Source of the DNA: an uncultured Gemmatimonadota bacterium
GTDB lineage: Bacteria; Gemmatimonadota; Gemmatimonadetes; Gemmatimonadales; GWC2-71-9
Assembly (NCBI GenBank): GCA_913009915.1
Contig: CAJVYZ010000010.1
Coordinates: 1 to 14,209, forward strand
Direction: 5' to 3'
DNA length: 14,209 nucleotides
Shown here: in pieces, positions 7,954-14,100 of the stretch
Position numbering within the stretch: the first letter of the stretch is position 1
How the letters are laid out: every line of letters starts with the position of its first letter
Position numbers and translations under genes: made by a program
Notes under the pieces: generated by a model
Seen by the model: the letters and a program-made list of their open reading frames with translations, nothing else
Told to the model about the DNA's origin: nothing
Database searches by the model: none

Positions 7954-8501
7954 CAGGCTCTCTCCTCTATGGCGGGGTGACGGCCCCCTTGGCGGAGCCT
8001 GTGGGCGAGCCATGCCTTGGCGGCGCGCCAGTCACGCATCACCGTTGCCTCGGAGACTCCCAGGAGTTCGGCGGTCTCGGCGACGTCGAAACCGCCGAAG
8101 AACCGGTTCTCGACCATCGCGGCCTGGCGTGGGGATATCCGGGCCAATTCCTCCAACGCGGCATCCAGGTGCAGCACGTCCTCGGCCGATGCGGCCGTCT
8201 CGTCACGTTCGTCATCGAAAGTCACCAGGACGGCGCCGGCGCCTCGCTTGGCAGTGTTGCGCCGCCGGGCCGCGTCGACCAGCACCTGGCGCATGGCCCG
8301 GGCGGCAACGCGTTTGAAGTGGAGGCGGGACGCCGGGTCGAGTGAGGCGGAGGCCGCCAGCTTGAGCCAGGCCTCGTGAACCAGGGCGGTGGGGTTGAGG
8401 GTGACGGCCGCGTGGTCTCGCTGGACGCTGGCCGCCAACCGGCGCAGCTCCTCATAGGCCATGCTGAACATGGTGTCGGCCACAGCCCGACGCTCCGGCA
8501 T
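7953..8501 (-). CDS. ECF-type RNA polymerase sigma factor (Sigma70_ECF / ECF07-like, TIGR02999 type)
   Basis: 182 residues. Region 2 covers about 14-85, with YEELRRLA, the family-typical TLNPTALVHEAWLKL, and HFKRVAARAMRQVLVDAARRR for DNA melting and core binding. Region 4 is about 117-172 (SPRQAAMVENRFFGGF, then the helix-turn-helix AETAELLGVSEATVMRDWR). It redirects RNA polymerase to a specific set of promoters. No anti-sigma factor gene adjoins it; this class is instead typically paired with Ser/Thr kinases, as here. ATG 8501 has an AGGGGG Shine-Dalgarno, but the N-terminus is short for the family, and the frame stays open upstream to a stop at 8586-8588, with a CTG at 8535 as the only start-like codon. 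A longer protein from a rare start cannot be excluded. Its stop overlaps the kinase start. Confidence 0.93.
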   Translation of the reverse strand: MPERRAVADTMFSMAYEELRRLAASVQRDHAAVTLNPTALVHEAWLKLAASASLDPASRLHFKRVAARAMRQVLVDAARRRNTAKRGAGAVLVTFDDERDETAASAEDVLHLDAALEELARISPRQAAMVENRFFGGFDVAETAELLGVSEATVMRDWRAAKAWLAHRLRQGGRHPAIEERA

Positions 8502-8529
8502 GGCGCCCCCTGATCCGAGCTGGTTGATG

Positions 8530-8563
8530 GGCTCCAGCCGCCAGAGTGGCGAGGCTCGGAGCC
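8530..8563. promoter_or_regulatory. 34-bp bulged hairpin upstream of the sigma gene
   Basis: Three nested helices stack into one stem: GGCTCC (8530-8535) with GGAGCC (8558-8563), AGCC (8536-8539) with GGCT (8553-8556), and GCCA (8540-8543) with TGGC (8547-8550). That gives 14 pairs, a 3-base loop and two small bulges. It lies about 28 bases upstream of the sigma ATG, and could be a leader structure controlling translation or an operator. Confidence 0.5.
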
Positions 8564-8616
8564 AGTGACAGTTCGGCGACTGATTTCACGTACTGCGGGA
8601 TAGACAACGGTACCGT

Positions 8617-8643
8617 GCGACTGCCGATCCGGCAAGCAGTCGC
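8617..8643. promoter_or_regulatory. Palindrome upstream of the envelope operon
   Basis: GCGACTGC (8617-8624) and GCAGTCGC (8636-8643) form a perfect 8-bp inverted repeat with an 11-base spacer, 35 bases before ATG 8679. Center-to-center geometry would suit a dimeric regulator on DNA, or a 5' leader hairpin in RNA. The function is not known. Confidence 0.35.
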
Positions 8644-8678
8644 GAAGGCAGGAGTCCGACACCCTGGGAGGCTAGCGC

Positions 8679-8990
8679 ATGGTGGGCGCGGGAAGACCGT
8701 TCGGCACCGTGGACAGAATGAGCGTCATCATGACTCTCCGGGCGGCGGGGTCGCACGATCCCGACGTTCTTCGGGCTCGCAAGGAGCTTCTGGTGCGGGC
8801 GGCACGCTGGCCCCAGTACCTCGGATTCGCGTCGATGTTGCTCGGCGTATTGCTCTCGATTGGCCGCCCCGGCCCCGCGGCAGGGGTACCCGTGGCTGTG
8901 ATCGGCTGGTGGCTGTGGCGCCGCGGCGTCCGCAATGTGACGGCGGTCGAATCGGCTTACAGCGAGTTCGTGAAATCTCCATCTCCGTGA
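8679..8990 (+). CDS. Small two-TM membrane protein, first gene of envelope operon
   Basis: 103 residues, not recognised as a known family. A basic N-terminal half (about 1-42) precedes two hydrophobic segments, about 44-62 (LGFASMLLGVLLSIG) and 66-80 (AGVPVAVIGWWLW), joined by a short Pro/Gly turn, so both ends probably face the cytoplasm. ATG 8679 is preferred over in-frame ATGs at 8718 and 8730 because GGGAGG lies about 9 bases upstream. It heads a run of five same-strand genes with gaps of 9 or 11 bases, 2 bases or an overlap, and is divergent from the sigma factor. Its stop overlaps the Shine-Dalgarno of the next gene (TGAGGTGA). It could serve as a membrane partner or regulator of the operon products, but that is a guess. 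Confidence 0.75.
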   Translation: MVGAGRPFGTVDRMSVIMTLRAAGSHDPDVLRARKELLVRAARWPQYLGFASMLLGVLLSIGRPGPAAGVPVAVIGWWLWRRGVRNVTAVESAYSEFVKSPSP

Positions 8991-8999
8991 GGTGAAACA

Positions 9000-9629
9000 A
9001 TGCGCAACGGAATCAAAGGAGGACGGGCAATGTGGGGAGGGGGCCTGCTCATCGCGGTCGCCGCCGTTGCCTGTGGCGGCGGACTCGAGGGAGTCTACCA
9101 ACCCGAGCCCGGAAAAAGCGGACTGGCAGGTGGGGGTCTCGTCGAGCAGATCGAATTCCGCTCCGGTGACAAGGTGGAAATCACCCTCATGGGCATCACG
9201 AAAGAAGGAACGTACGAGGTCGATGGCGACCGGGTGCGCATCGCCGTATCGGGTGACATCCAGATCTTCCGGGTCGACGACGATGGGTGCATAGACGGCG
9301 GCGCGATTGGCCGCTACTGCCCCAAGGGTGGGATCGCGAGCGGCGATCATGACAAGAGAAAAGAGAATGGCAAGCGCCCGTCGGGAACCTACGTGGCCCG
9401 GGACGGCAATGGTCTGGTCACGCTGGTCTTCCGGTCGGGAAACGAGGCGGAGCTGACGATGACGGAACGGGGCAAGACCTCCCCCGCAATCGTGGCCAGC
9501 TATTCCATCCGGGGCGACCGAGTCGAGTTCCGCCTCCTCGAGTTTGACGAATCATTCGAACTCACCTATCGCGAGGACGTCCTCGAGGGCGTGATACAGG
9601 GCGAAAACGTTCGCTTCACCAGGAGATAG
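9000..9629 (+). CDS. Predicted lipoprotein with duplicated beta-rich domain
   Basis: 209 residues from ATG 9000; no named family recognised. The signal peptide has a basic n-region (RNGIKGGR), a hydrophobic core and AVAC with Cys25, a somewhat weak lipobox followed by a Gly-rich stretch. Two starts are plausible: ATG 9000 has GAGGTGA 5-6 bases upstream and gives the charged n-region, while ATG 9030 has AAGGAGG upstream and would remove the first ten residues. The mature protein holds two similar segments, about 31-103 and 124-208. Each starts with G-V/T-Y, then FRSG plus a hydrophobic alternating strand, then GDRV. The first copy has Cys pair GCIDGG/RYC that the second lacks; a Lys/Gly-rich linker joins them. 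It probably sits on the periplasmic face of a membrane. Confidence 0.82.
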   Translation: MRNGIKGGRAMWGGGLLIAVAAVACGGGLEGVYQPEPGKSGLAGGGLVEQIEFRSGDKVEITLMGITKEGTYEVDGDRVRIAVSGDIQIFRVDDDGCIDGGAIGRYCPKGGIASGDHDKRKENGKRPSGTYVARDGNGLVTLVFRSGNEAELTMTERGKTSPAIVASYSIRGDRVEFRLLEFDESFELTYREDVLEGVIQGENVRFTRR

Positions 9630-9631
9630 CC

Positions 9632-10030
9632 ATGAAGGCACCAAGAGAGTTGCCAAGGGCGCTCGCGCTGATCCTCGCCGCCGCGCTGGCGGGATGCGGG
9701 TCTGACGGGGGCCGGGGCGGGGGTGGGGCCGAGTCCGTAAGGGCCCCGGCGAGCGCGGGCGACGTGTGGGAGATCGCCCGGCCGGCCGACCGGGCCACGG
9801 CGGCCGTGTCGATGCTCGCCTATCTGCACGGGCTCCACGTGATCGTGCTCGACGGCGAGGACGCCTACGCGGGGATGACCCGCCTGCGCGGTGAGCGCGA
9901 CACGGATGGCGCGATCGTCGTCCCACTGGCAGATGGCGCGACGGCCACGATGACCCCGGAAGGGGACGGGATGCAACTCCGGTTTTCCACGGGTGAGACC
10001 GTCGCATTCAAGAAGCGAGGGACCTCATGA
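9632..10030 (+). CDS. Small predicted lipoprotein
   Basis: 132 residues, unknown family. It has a textbook lipoprotein signal: KAPRELPR n-region, Ala/Leu core and LAGC with Cys22. A Gly-rich linker (GGRGGGG) follows, then one compact domain, about 43-132, ending in MQLRFSTGETVAFKKR. This alternating-strand ending resembles the ends of the repeats in the preceding lipoprotein, suggesting a shared beta fold (weak inference). It starts 2 bases after that gene, with AGGAG in the upstream gene's last codons, and its TGA overlaps the next ATG (10027-10030), so it is translationally coupled on both sides. Confidence 0.8.
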   Translation: MKAPRELPRALALILAAALAGCGSDGGRGGGGAESVRAPASAGDVWEIARPADRATAAVSMLAYLHGLHVIVLDGEDAYAGMTRLRGERDTDGAIVVPLADGATATMTPEGDGMQLRFSTGETVAFKKRGTS

Positions 10031-11214
10031 CCACACGCCATTCGATCGTTCTGGCTGGCCTAGCCGTGCTGGGCCCGGCCCTCGCCACAGCGGCCGTAGC
10101 GCAAGACGGTGGGCTCGACGAAACGCAGGTGGCGCTGGTGTATCACGCCATCACCGGAGAGCCCCTCGACTTCGAGCGGATCGCCCAGGCGAGCGACGCG
10201 GTGCGGCGGGCCTCCAATTTCGACCGGCCCGATGTCATCGCGGCCGAGGTGGCGCGGTTGGAACGGATGGCTGCCGCCGCGGATCCATCCCGCTCCTTCC
10301 AGACCCGGGTGAACGACAACATCTCCGAATACGATCACACGCGGGAGCAGTTCAGCATCACGCTGTTCACCCCCGGGTACTACGTGCCGGTCGACGCGTT
10401 CGGGCAGCGGTACCAGTTGGTGTTCGCCAACGCGGAATCGGTGCGAGCCATCCCCATGCCAAAAGAAGAGGCGCGCGAGTTCGACATCCTGCTCAACCGT
10501 ATCGGGCGCCGCGTTACCAACGAAATCCGCTTTCGGGTGACCGGCCAGGGCGACCCAGCCGGCGGCGTAACGGGTGCACGGGTGATCCAGGCTGAGATCC
10601 TCGAGGTCCGGCTGATGGACCGCAACGGCAACGTGGTCCACGTCCCCACCCCCACAGCGGCCGCCGCTCTGCTGGCTACGGTCCCGTTCGATCCGGCCAC
10701 GGCCGATGTGGCAGGCTTCCGGGTGGGCGTCAAGGGAAAGGACCTCGAAGCCAGCCTGACCAGGCTGTACGGCGAGGTGTCGCGCCGCCAGGCCAAGAGT
10801 GATGGTTTTCCGGGAATCGCCACCGTGATGGTGGTGAACGAACTGGGGTGCCGGTCGATCATCGGCCGGCGAACCAAGCCCAAGCCGGGCGACGTGTGCC
10901 TCACCGCCCTGCTCGACGAGAAGGATGTGGTGCGGTCGATCCGCATCGAGCGCCGCTTCCCGCCGTTCGGCAGCGAGGTGTTCCGCTCGGCGATGGCCGC
11001 CAAGTACGGCGCAGTGGCCGACGCCCGGTCGGGGTCGATCTATGTGTTGTCCTGGGGTCCGGAGGTGGACGCACGGTTGGGCGTGCGGGCCTTGAGCGCC
11101 AGCTACGAAGCCGACAGCGACTTCATGGATCGTGGACTCAACCGAGCGGCCGACATGGTGGTGACGCTCCATCTGGTGGACGCGGCCTGGGCGTCGCGGA
11201 CCGCTCAACAATAG
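10027..11214 (+). CDS. Secreted or periplasmic protein of unknown function
   Basis: 395 residues. An N-terminal Sec signal peptide (about 1-25) ends in AVA before QDGG. The N-terminal half contains a block around FTPGYYVPVDAFGQRY and a region of beta strands ending in RLMDRNGNVVHV; a resemblance to DUF4852-type proteins is possible but not certain. The C-terminal half has a pattern seen in several envelope proteins: GFRVGVKGKDLEASLTRLYG, later SIRIERRF and FRSAMAAKYG, ending in YVLSWG. Two cysteines (ELGCRS and GDVCL) could form a disulfide in the periplasm. Its start overlaps the preceding stop and its end is 11 bases from the next gene, placing it firmly in the five-gene operon. The role is unknown. 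Confidence 0.82.
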   Translation: MTTRHSIVLAGLAVLGPALATAAVAQDGGLDETQVALVYHAITGEPLDFERIAQASDAVRRASNFDRPDVIAAEVARLERMAAAADPSRSFQTRVNDNISEYDHTREQFSITLFTPGYYVPVDAFGQRYQLVFANAESVRAIPMPKEEAREFDILLNRIGRRVTNEIRFRVTGQGDPAGGVTGARVIQAEILEVRLMDRNGNVVHVPTPTAAAALLATVPFDPATADVAGFRVGVKGKDLEASLTRLYGEVSRRQAKSDGFPGIATVMVVNELGCRSIIGRRTKPKPGDVCLTALLDEKDVVRSIRIERRFPPFGSEVFRSAMAAKYGAVADARSGSIYVLSWGPEVDARLGVRALSASYEADSDFMDRGLNRAADMVVTLHLVDAAWASRTAQQ

Positions 11215-11225
11215 GGGAGGGCCCG

Positions 11226-12347
11226 ATGAGATTCCGTCAATTATTGGCTGCTTGTCTCACGGTAACGTGCGGCATGGCACTGGGAGGGGTGGGCGCGCTC
11301 GAGGCTCAGTCCGACTCCGTCTGCACCGCCTCGGCGGCTTGCGCCGAGGTGACCGACTTCACGGCCGCCGTCAGCGGCTTTCGGGAGAGCGTGAGCGGCA
11401 ACTACCGGGTGGTTGCCGTGACGGTTCGCTTCAAGAACAAGACCGACAGGGAGTTGAGGCTGGGGTTCGTGACCGGGTCCGCCGTGGTGATCGATGACCG
11501 CGGCAATCGTTACCAGTTAGTAAGGCAGAATGGGGTCCGCGGCATCGGCGAGATCAGCAGCACCACTTTCGATCCCAAGTTCATGCTCCGGCCCGGCGAA
11601 GAGAGCGACGGCCGTTTCGAATTCTATTGGCAGCCGGCCCGGGGCGTCATCTACGGCACTAGCTACGAGATCGACATGGCCATCCGCGAAATCGATCCCG
11701 TGGCAGACGGCCAGTACCGGTTGGGGCGGGAGCATGCTCTCCACTTCAGTGGTTTCGGGGAGGGCGCTGCGGCCTTGGCTCAGCCGGCCACGATCTCCGC
11801 GTCCGACCCCTGCGCCGGCCAGCCCCGTTGTCATTTCGCCACGGCCTTCGCGGCCGAGGTCACCCGGGTCACCCGGAGTGTCTCCGGCCAGCTCAACGAT
11901 CAGATCATCGAGTTCACCGTCAAGTTCACCAACATGACGACCGAGCCGCTGATTCTTGGCTTCACCGATGGCTCCAGCGTGGCGGTGGATGATGCCGGCA
12001 ACCGCTACCTGTGGAACCGGCCCGGCATCAAAGACAAGACCGGTGTCCGTGGCATTGGCGTGATTGGGCGCGGGTCGGCGGATCCGTCGTTTGTGCTCGA
12101 GCCCGGCGGGTCGGGGAGCGCCACCTTCAAGGTGTGGTTCACGGCCCGCCAGAACCAGGTGGGGACGCGCTACGCTTTCGACTTCACCGTGGAACGGCTG
12201 GAGATTCTGCCAAGCCGGCAGATCATGTCGAGGAGGGAGTATGCCGTCGGCTTCGGTGATCTGACGGTCGGCTCGTGGTCGGGCAGTAGCGCGCTGGAGG
12301 AACTGGTCGCTGCGATGCTACGATCGGCCGGAGTCAGCGAGCAGTAG
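11226..12347 (+). CDS. Secreted protein with two tandem copies of a Cys-x5-Cys beta-sandwich-like domain
   Basis: 373 residues from ATG 11226 with GGGGAGGG just upstream; a longer in-frame ORF upstream is only the shadow of the preceding gene. The signal peptide (about 1-27) ends ALEA before QSDS. Two repeats follow, about 33-180 and 196-355. Each begins with C-x5-C (Cys33/Cys39 and Cys196/Cys202), followed by F-A-A-V and S-V-S-G, then V-x-F-x-N-x-T, LGF with a SAVVIDDRGNRY or SSVAVDDAGNRY strand, GVRGIG, DP-F-L-PG, and G-T-Y strands. This resembles an immunoglobulin-like or DUF4352-like surface fold, but I cannot name the family. The last codons (SEQ-stop) are repeat sequence of array 5. Last gene of the envelope operon. 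Confidence 0.85.
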   Translation: MRFRQLLAACLTVTCGMALGGVGALEAQSDSVCTASAACAEVTDFTAAVSGFRESVSGNYRVVAVTVRFKNKTDRELRLGFVTGSAVVIDDRGNRYQLVRQNGVRGIGEISSTTFDPKFMLRPGEESDGRFEFYWQPARGVIYGTSYEIDMAIREIDPVADGQYRLGREHALHFSGFGEGAAALAQPATISASDPCAGQPRCHFATAFAAEVTRVTRSVSGQLNDQIIEFTVKFTNMTTEPLILGFTDGSSVAVDDAGNRYLWNRPGIKDKTGVRGIGVIGRGSADPSFVLEPGGSGSATFKVWFTARQNQVGTRYAFDFTVERLEILPSRQIMSRREYAVGFGDLTVGSWSGSSALEELVAAMLRSAGVSEQ

Positions 12348-12411
12348 ATAGGCGAGGGCAGATGGAGGCGGGGGCAGCGAGGGCAGCGGGAGCAGCGGGG
12401 GCAGTAGAGGG
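12335..12411 (+). repeat. Modular repeat array 5, on the stop codon of the duplicated-domain gene
   Basis: Order: truncated U9 CAGCGAG (12335-12341), S7-like CAGTAGA (12342-12348) containing the TAG stop (12345-12347), degenerate U9 (12350-12358), S7 variant CAGATGG (12359-12365), U9 variant (12366-12374), U9 (12375-12383), CAGCGGGAG (12384-12392), U9 (12393-12401), S7-like CAGTAGA plus GGG (12402-12411). G-runs at 12370-12401 fit a quadruplex pattern. It lies right at the end of the five-gene operon. Confidence 0.86.
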
Positions 12412-12414
12412 CAT

Positions 12415-12443
12415 GGTGCCCAGGAGGCTGTGCCTGGGCGACC
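12415..12443 (+). terminator. Hairpin after the envelope operon, possible terminator
   Basis: GCCCAGG (12418-12424) and CCTGGGC (12433-12439) form a perfect 7-bp stem around an 8-base loop, extended by GGT (12415-12417) with ACC (12441-12443) across one bulged base. No U-tract follows, so intrinsic termination is uncertain; in GC-rich bacteria such stems also protect 3' ends. Confidence 0.4.
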
Positions 12444-12494
12444 AAGCGCATGAGCCGGGAACAGTGCTAAACCTCTTGTTGAAAGGGAATGATG

Positions 12495-12800
12495 ATGAAT
12501 GAAGCGACAGGGTTCATTGGTAGTCTGTTTGATTTGTCCTTTTCTGAATTCGTGACGACGAGGATCATCAAGTTCTTGTTCATTCTTGCTTTGATTGGTT
12601 CTGCAGTGGCAGCACTGGCGATAGTCATTGCTGGATTCGGATCTGGTTCTGGTGCTATTGGGATCTTGGCTCTCCTGGTGTCGCCGGTCGTGTTCTTCCT
12701 CTCCGCTCTTCTTGCGAGAATATGGTTGGAGTTGATCATCGTGGTCTTTAGGATCGCGGAGAATACCGGGCGCTTGGTCGAGATGGGTAGACCCGAATAG
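12495..12800 (+). CDS. DUF4282 family small membrane protein
   Basis: 101 residues from ATG 12495; three ATGs occur in a row (12489, 12492, 12495), and the purine-rich AAAGGGA at 12482-12488 is best spaced for the last. The sequence follows the DUF4282 pattern: SLFDLSFSEFVTTRIIKFLF, a first TM helix (about 24-47), a Gly/Ser turn, a second TM helix (about 53-75), and the characteristic ARIWLELIIVVFRIAENT near the C-terminus. The family's function is unknown. Base composition is visibly lower in GC than in neighbouring genes, with many TTG, TTT, ATT and GTT codons, which could mean recent acquisition or relaxed expression needs. It seems to be a single-gene unit flanked by hairpins. Confidence 0.88.
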   Translation: MNEATGFIGSLFDLSFSEFVTTRIIKFLFILALIGSAVAALAIVIAGFGSGSGAIGILALLVSPVVFFLSALLARIWLELIIVVFRIAENTGRLVEMGRPE

Positions 12801-12852
12801 ACGCTTGGCCAGGTAGCTAGCGAGCCCGTCGCGGGTTGGGGTCAGAATCCAA

Positions 12853-12873
12853 CGCGCCGGTTTCGCCGGCGCG
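12853..12873 (+). terminator. Hairpin after DUF4282 gene, possible terminator
   Basis: CGCGCCGG (12853-12860) pairs perfectly with CCGGCGCG (12866-12873) around TTTCG. Very stable and 52 bases after the DUF4282 stop, but no T-run follows. Confidence 0.45.
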
Positions 12874-12902
12874 CAGACTGAGCCTTGTCGGAACAATGAA
12901 AA

Positions 12903-12948
12903 GGGCTGCCAGCGTGTGACGATCTCACGGTCATTCGCCTGGCAGCTC
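12903..12948. repeat. Nested inverted repeat
   Basis: GCTGCCAG (12905-12912) pairs with CTGGCAGC (12939-12946), with one wobble and one more G-C pair outside. Inside, TGAC (12917-12920) pairs with GTCA (12930-12933). The geometry resembles a REP-like element or a bidirectional boundary between the DUF4282 and peptidase genes. Confidence 0.45.
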
Positions 12949-13096
12949 CGGAACCACCTGTGGCGGGTCAGCCACCAGCCCCACCAGATTAGCCCCCGAC
13001 GCTTCCGAGCCCCATATTAGCCCCGACGCCATACTCACTCGGTGACCCGTGAACTGCGGTCGTCGGCCGATACCGCGATACGGTCTTCCCCAACCC

Positions 13097-13102
13097 AGGA
13101 GG
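13097..13102 (+). promoter_or_regulatory. Shine-Dalgarno that decides the peptidase start
   Basis: A full AGGAGG lies 5 bases before TTG 13108. The next upstream in-frame ATG (13042) has no such site and would put an unlikely 22-residue extension before the signal peptide. Confidence 0.75.
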
Positions 13103-13107
13103 CGAGC

Positions 13108-14100
13108 TTGAGGCATCCATTACCGATCCGCACGCCATGGATCCTGACCATTCTGGTATTGGCGGCAGGGTCCGCCGCGCCGGCCCAGAGCACCCGGCTG
13201 TTCGTGGACAAGACCATCCCGTTCGAGGAGGGGTTTCGGATTTACCTGGTGCCGGACATGGAGGGCATGGGGTCGGCCGTGCTGGTGTCGGAAGTCATCG
13301 CCGGCAACGAGGCGCCTCGCTACAAGGACCGTACCGGGCCCGACTACTGGAACCACTACCGGCACCTGCTCACCCAGGAAGCCAACGTGGTCATCGAGGG
13401 CGCCCGGGCGGCCGGGGCCCGGTCGTTCGTGGTGAACGAGGGGCACGGTGGCAACCGGTTCGCCAACATCATTCCCTGGGAGCTCGACCCCGACGCCCTG
13501 CTCATCCGCGGCTATCCCAAGCCGATGGTGATGAGCACCGGCATCGACTCGACGTTCGGCACCATGATGTTCACTGGGGCCCACGCCGCGCCGCCCAACC
13601 ACGCCGTCATGTCGCACAACTACGCCTTCGACGCGTTCACGGTGAACGGCACGCGCCTCAACGAAGTCGGCATCAACGCGCTGATCGGCGGGGCCAAGGG
13701 CGTGTCCGTCTCCCTGGTGAGCGGTGACGACGTGCTGGTGGCCGAAACGCAAGCCATACTGGGAAACGGCGTCATCGGCGTGGTCACCAAGATTGCGGTG
13801 GGCTACCACGCGGCGATCACCTACAGCCCGGAGCGCGTGCGTGAGATGCTGCGTGCTGCGGCCGAGGAAGCCGTGCGCCGGGAGATGGCCGGCGACTTCG
13901 AGCCATTCGTCATGGCCACGCCGTACGTCGTGGAGTTCACCCTGCGCTCGAGTTATCCCCCCGAAATAGAGGCGGCGGTCGACACGATCACCAATTACCC
14001 GCTCGAGAAGCTCGGCGAACGATCGTACCGTATGGTCACAGATGACGTTGACCGGATTGGCTATCTGCTCGACGCGATCGAGGAAATCGTACTGCCTTGA
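13108..14100 (+). CDS. Secreted M55 family peptidase (DppA-like D-aminopeptidase fold)
   Basis: 330 residues from a TTG start at 13108, chosen for the AGGAGG 5 bases upstream and because translation then begins directly with a classic Sec signal peptide (basic RHPLPIR, hydrophobic core, AAPA before QS at about 26-28). The mature protein has the M55 order of blocks: PDMEG (Asp50, Glu52), NEGHGGN (His113), GAHA (His159), LNEVGINA (Glu186), GVSVSLVSGDD, and GYHAAITYSPERVREML. These match the expected D-x-E, H, H and E zinc ligands of B. subtilis DppA, so it is probably an active binuclear zinc peptidase. DppA is cytoplasmic; the signal peptide implies action in the periplasm or outside, perhaps on D-amino-acid or short peptides from the cell wall (inference). 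Its stop abuts repeat array 6. Confidence 0.93.
   Translation: MRHPLPIRTPWILTILVLAAGSAAPAQSTRLFVDKTIPFEEGFRIYLVPDMEGMGSAVLVSEVIAGNEAPRYKDRTGPDYWNHYRHLLTQEANVVIEGARAAGARSFVVNEGHGGNRFANIIPWELDPDALLIRGYPKPMVMSTGIDSTFGTMMFTGAHAAPPNHAVMSHNYAFDAFTVNGTRLNEVGINALIGGAKGVSVSLVSGDDVLVAETQAILGNGVIGVVTKIAVGYHAAITYSPERVREMLRAAAEEAVRREMAGDFEPFVMATPYVVEFTLRSSYPPEIEAAVDTITNYPLEKLGERSYRMVTDDVDRIGYLLDAIEEIVLP

Larger units (their letters stand above)
8502..8678. promoter_or_regulatory. Divergent control region between sigma-kinase operon and envelope operon
   Basis: 177 bp separating two oppositely directed operons. It must hold both sets of promoter elements and ribosome-binding sites (AGGGGG before the sigma ATG on the minus strand; GGGAGG about 9 bases before ATG 8679). 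It contains a strong hairpin near the sigma side and a perfect palindrome near the envelope side, listed separately. I could not identify a convincing -35/-10 pair for either housekeeping or ECF sigma. Confidence 0.55.
12801..13107. other. Intergenic region with three hairpins and a short direct repeat
   Basis: A 307-bp stretch without a credible gene. It holds CCCG-tcg-CGGG (12825-12835), CGCGCCGG/CCGGCGCG (12853-12873), and the larger nested inverted repeat at 12903-12948. Farther on, ATTAGCCCCCGACGC (12988-13002) is repeated with one base missing at 13016-13029. The peptidase promoter must lie in the right part, but I see no clear -35/-10. The in-frame sequence upstream of TTG 13108 has no gene-like signal. 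Confidence 0.6.

Noticed and set aside
9706..9727. G-rich run in the small lipoprotein gene as another repeat array
   Set aside because: It encodes a Gly-rich linker after the lipid-anchored cysteine and does not contain the U9 or S7 modules.
10848..11225. Long N-terminal extension of the duplicated-domain protein
   Set aside because: That stretch is the out-of-frame shadow of the preceding gene; a signal peptide and Shine-Dalgarno place the start at 11226.
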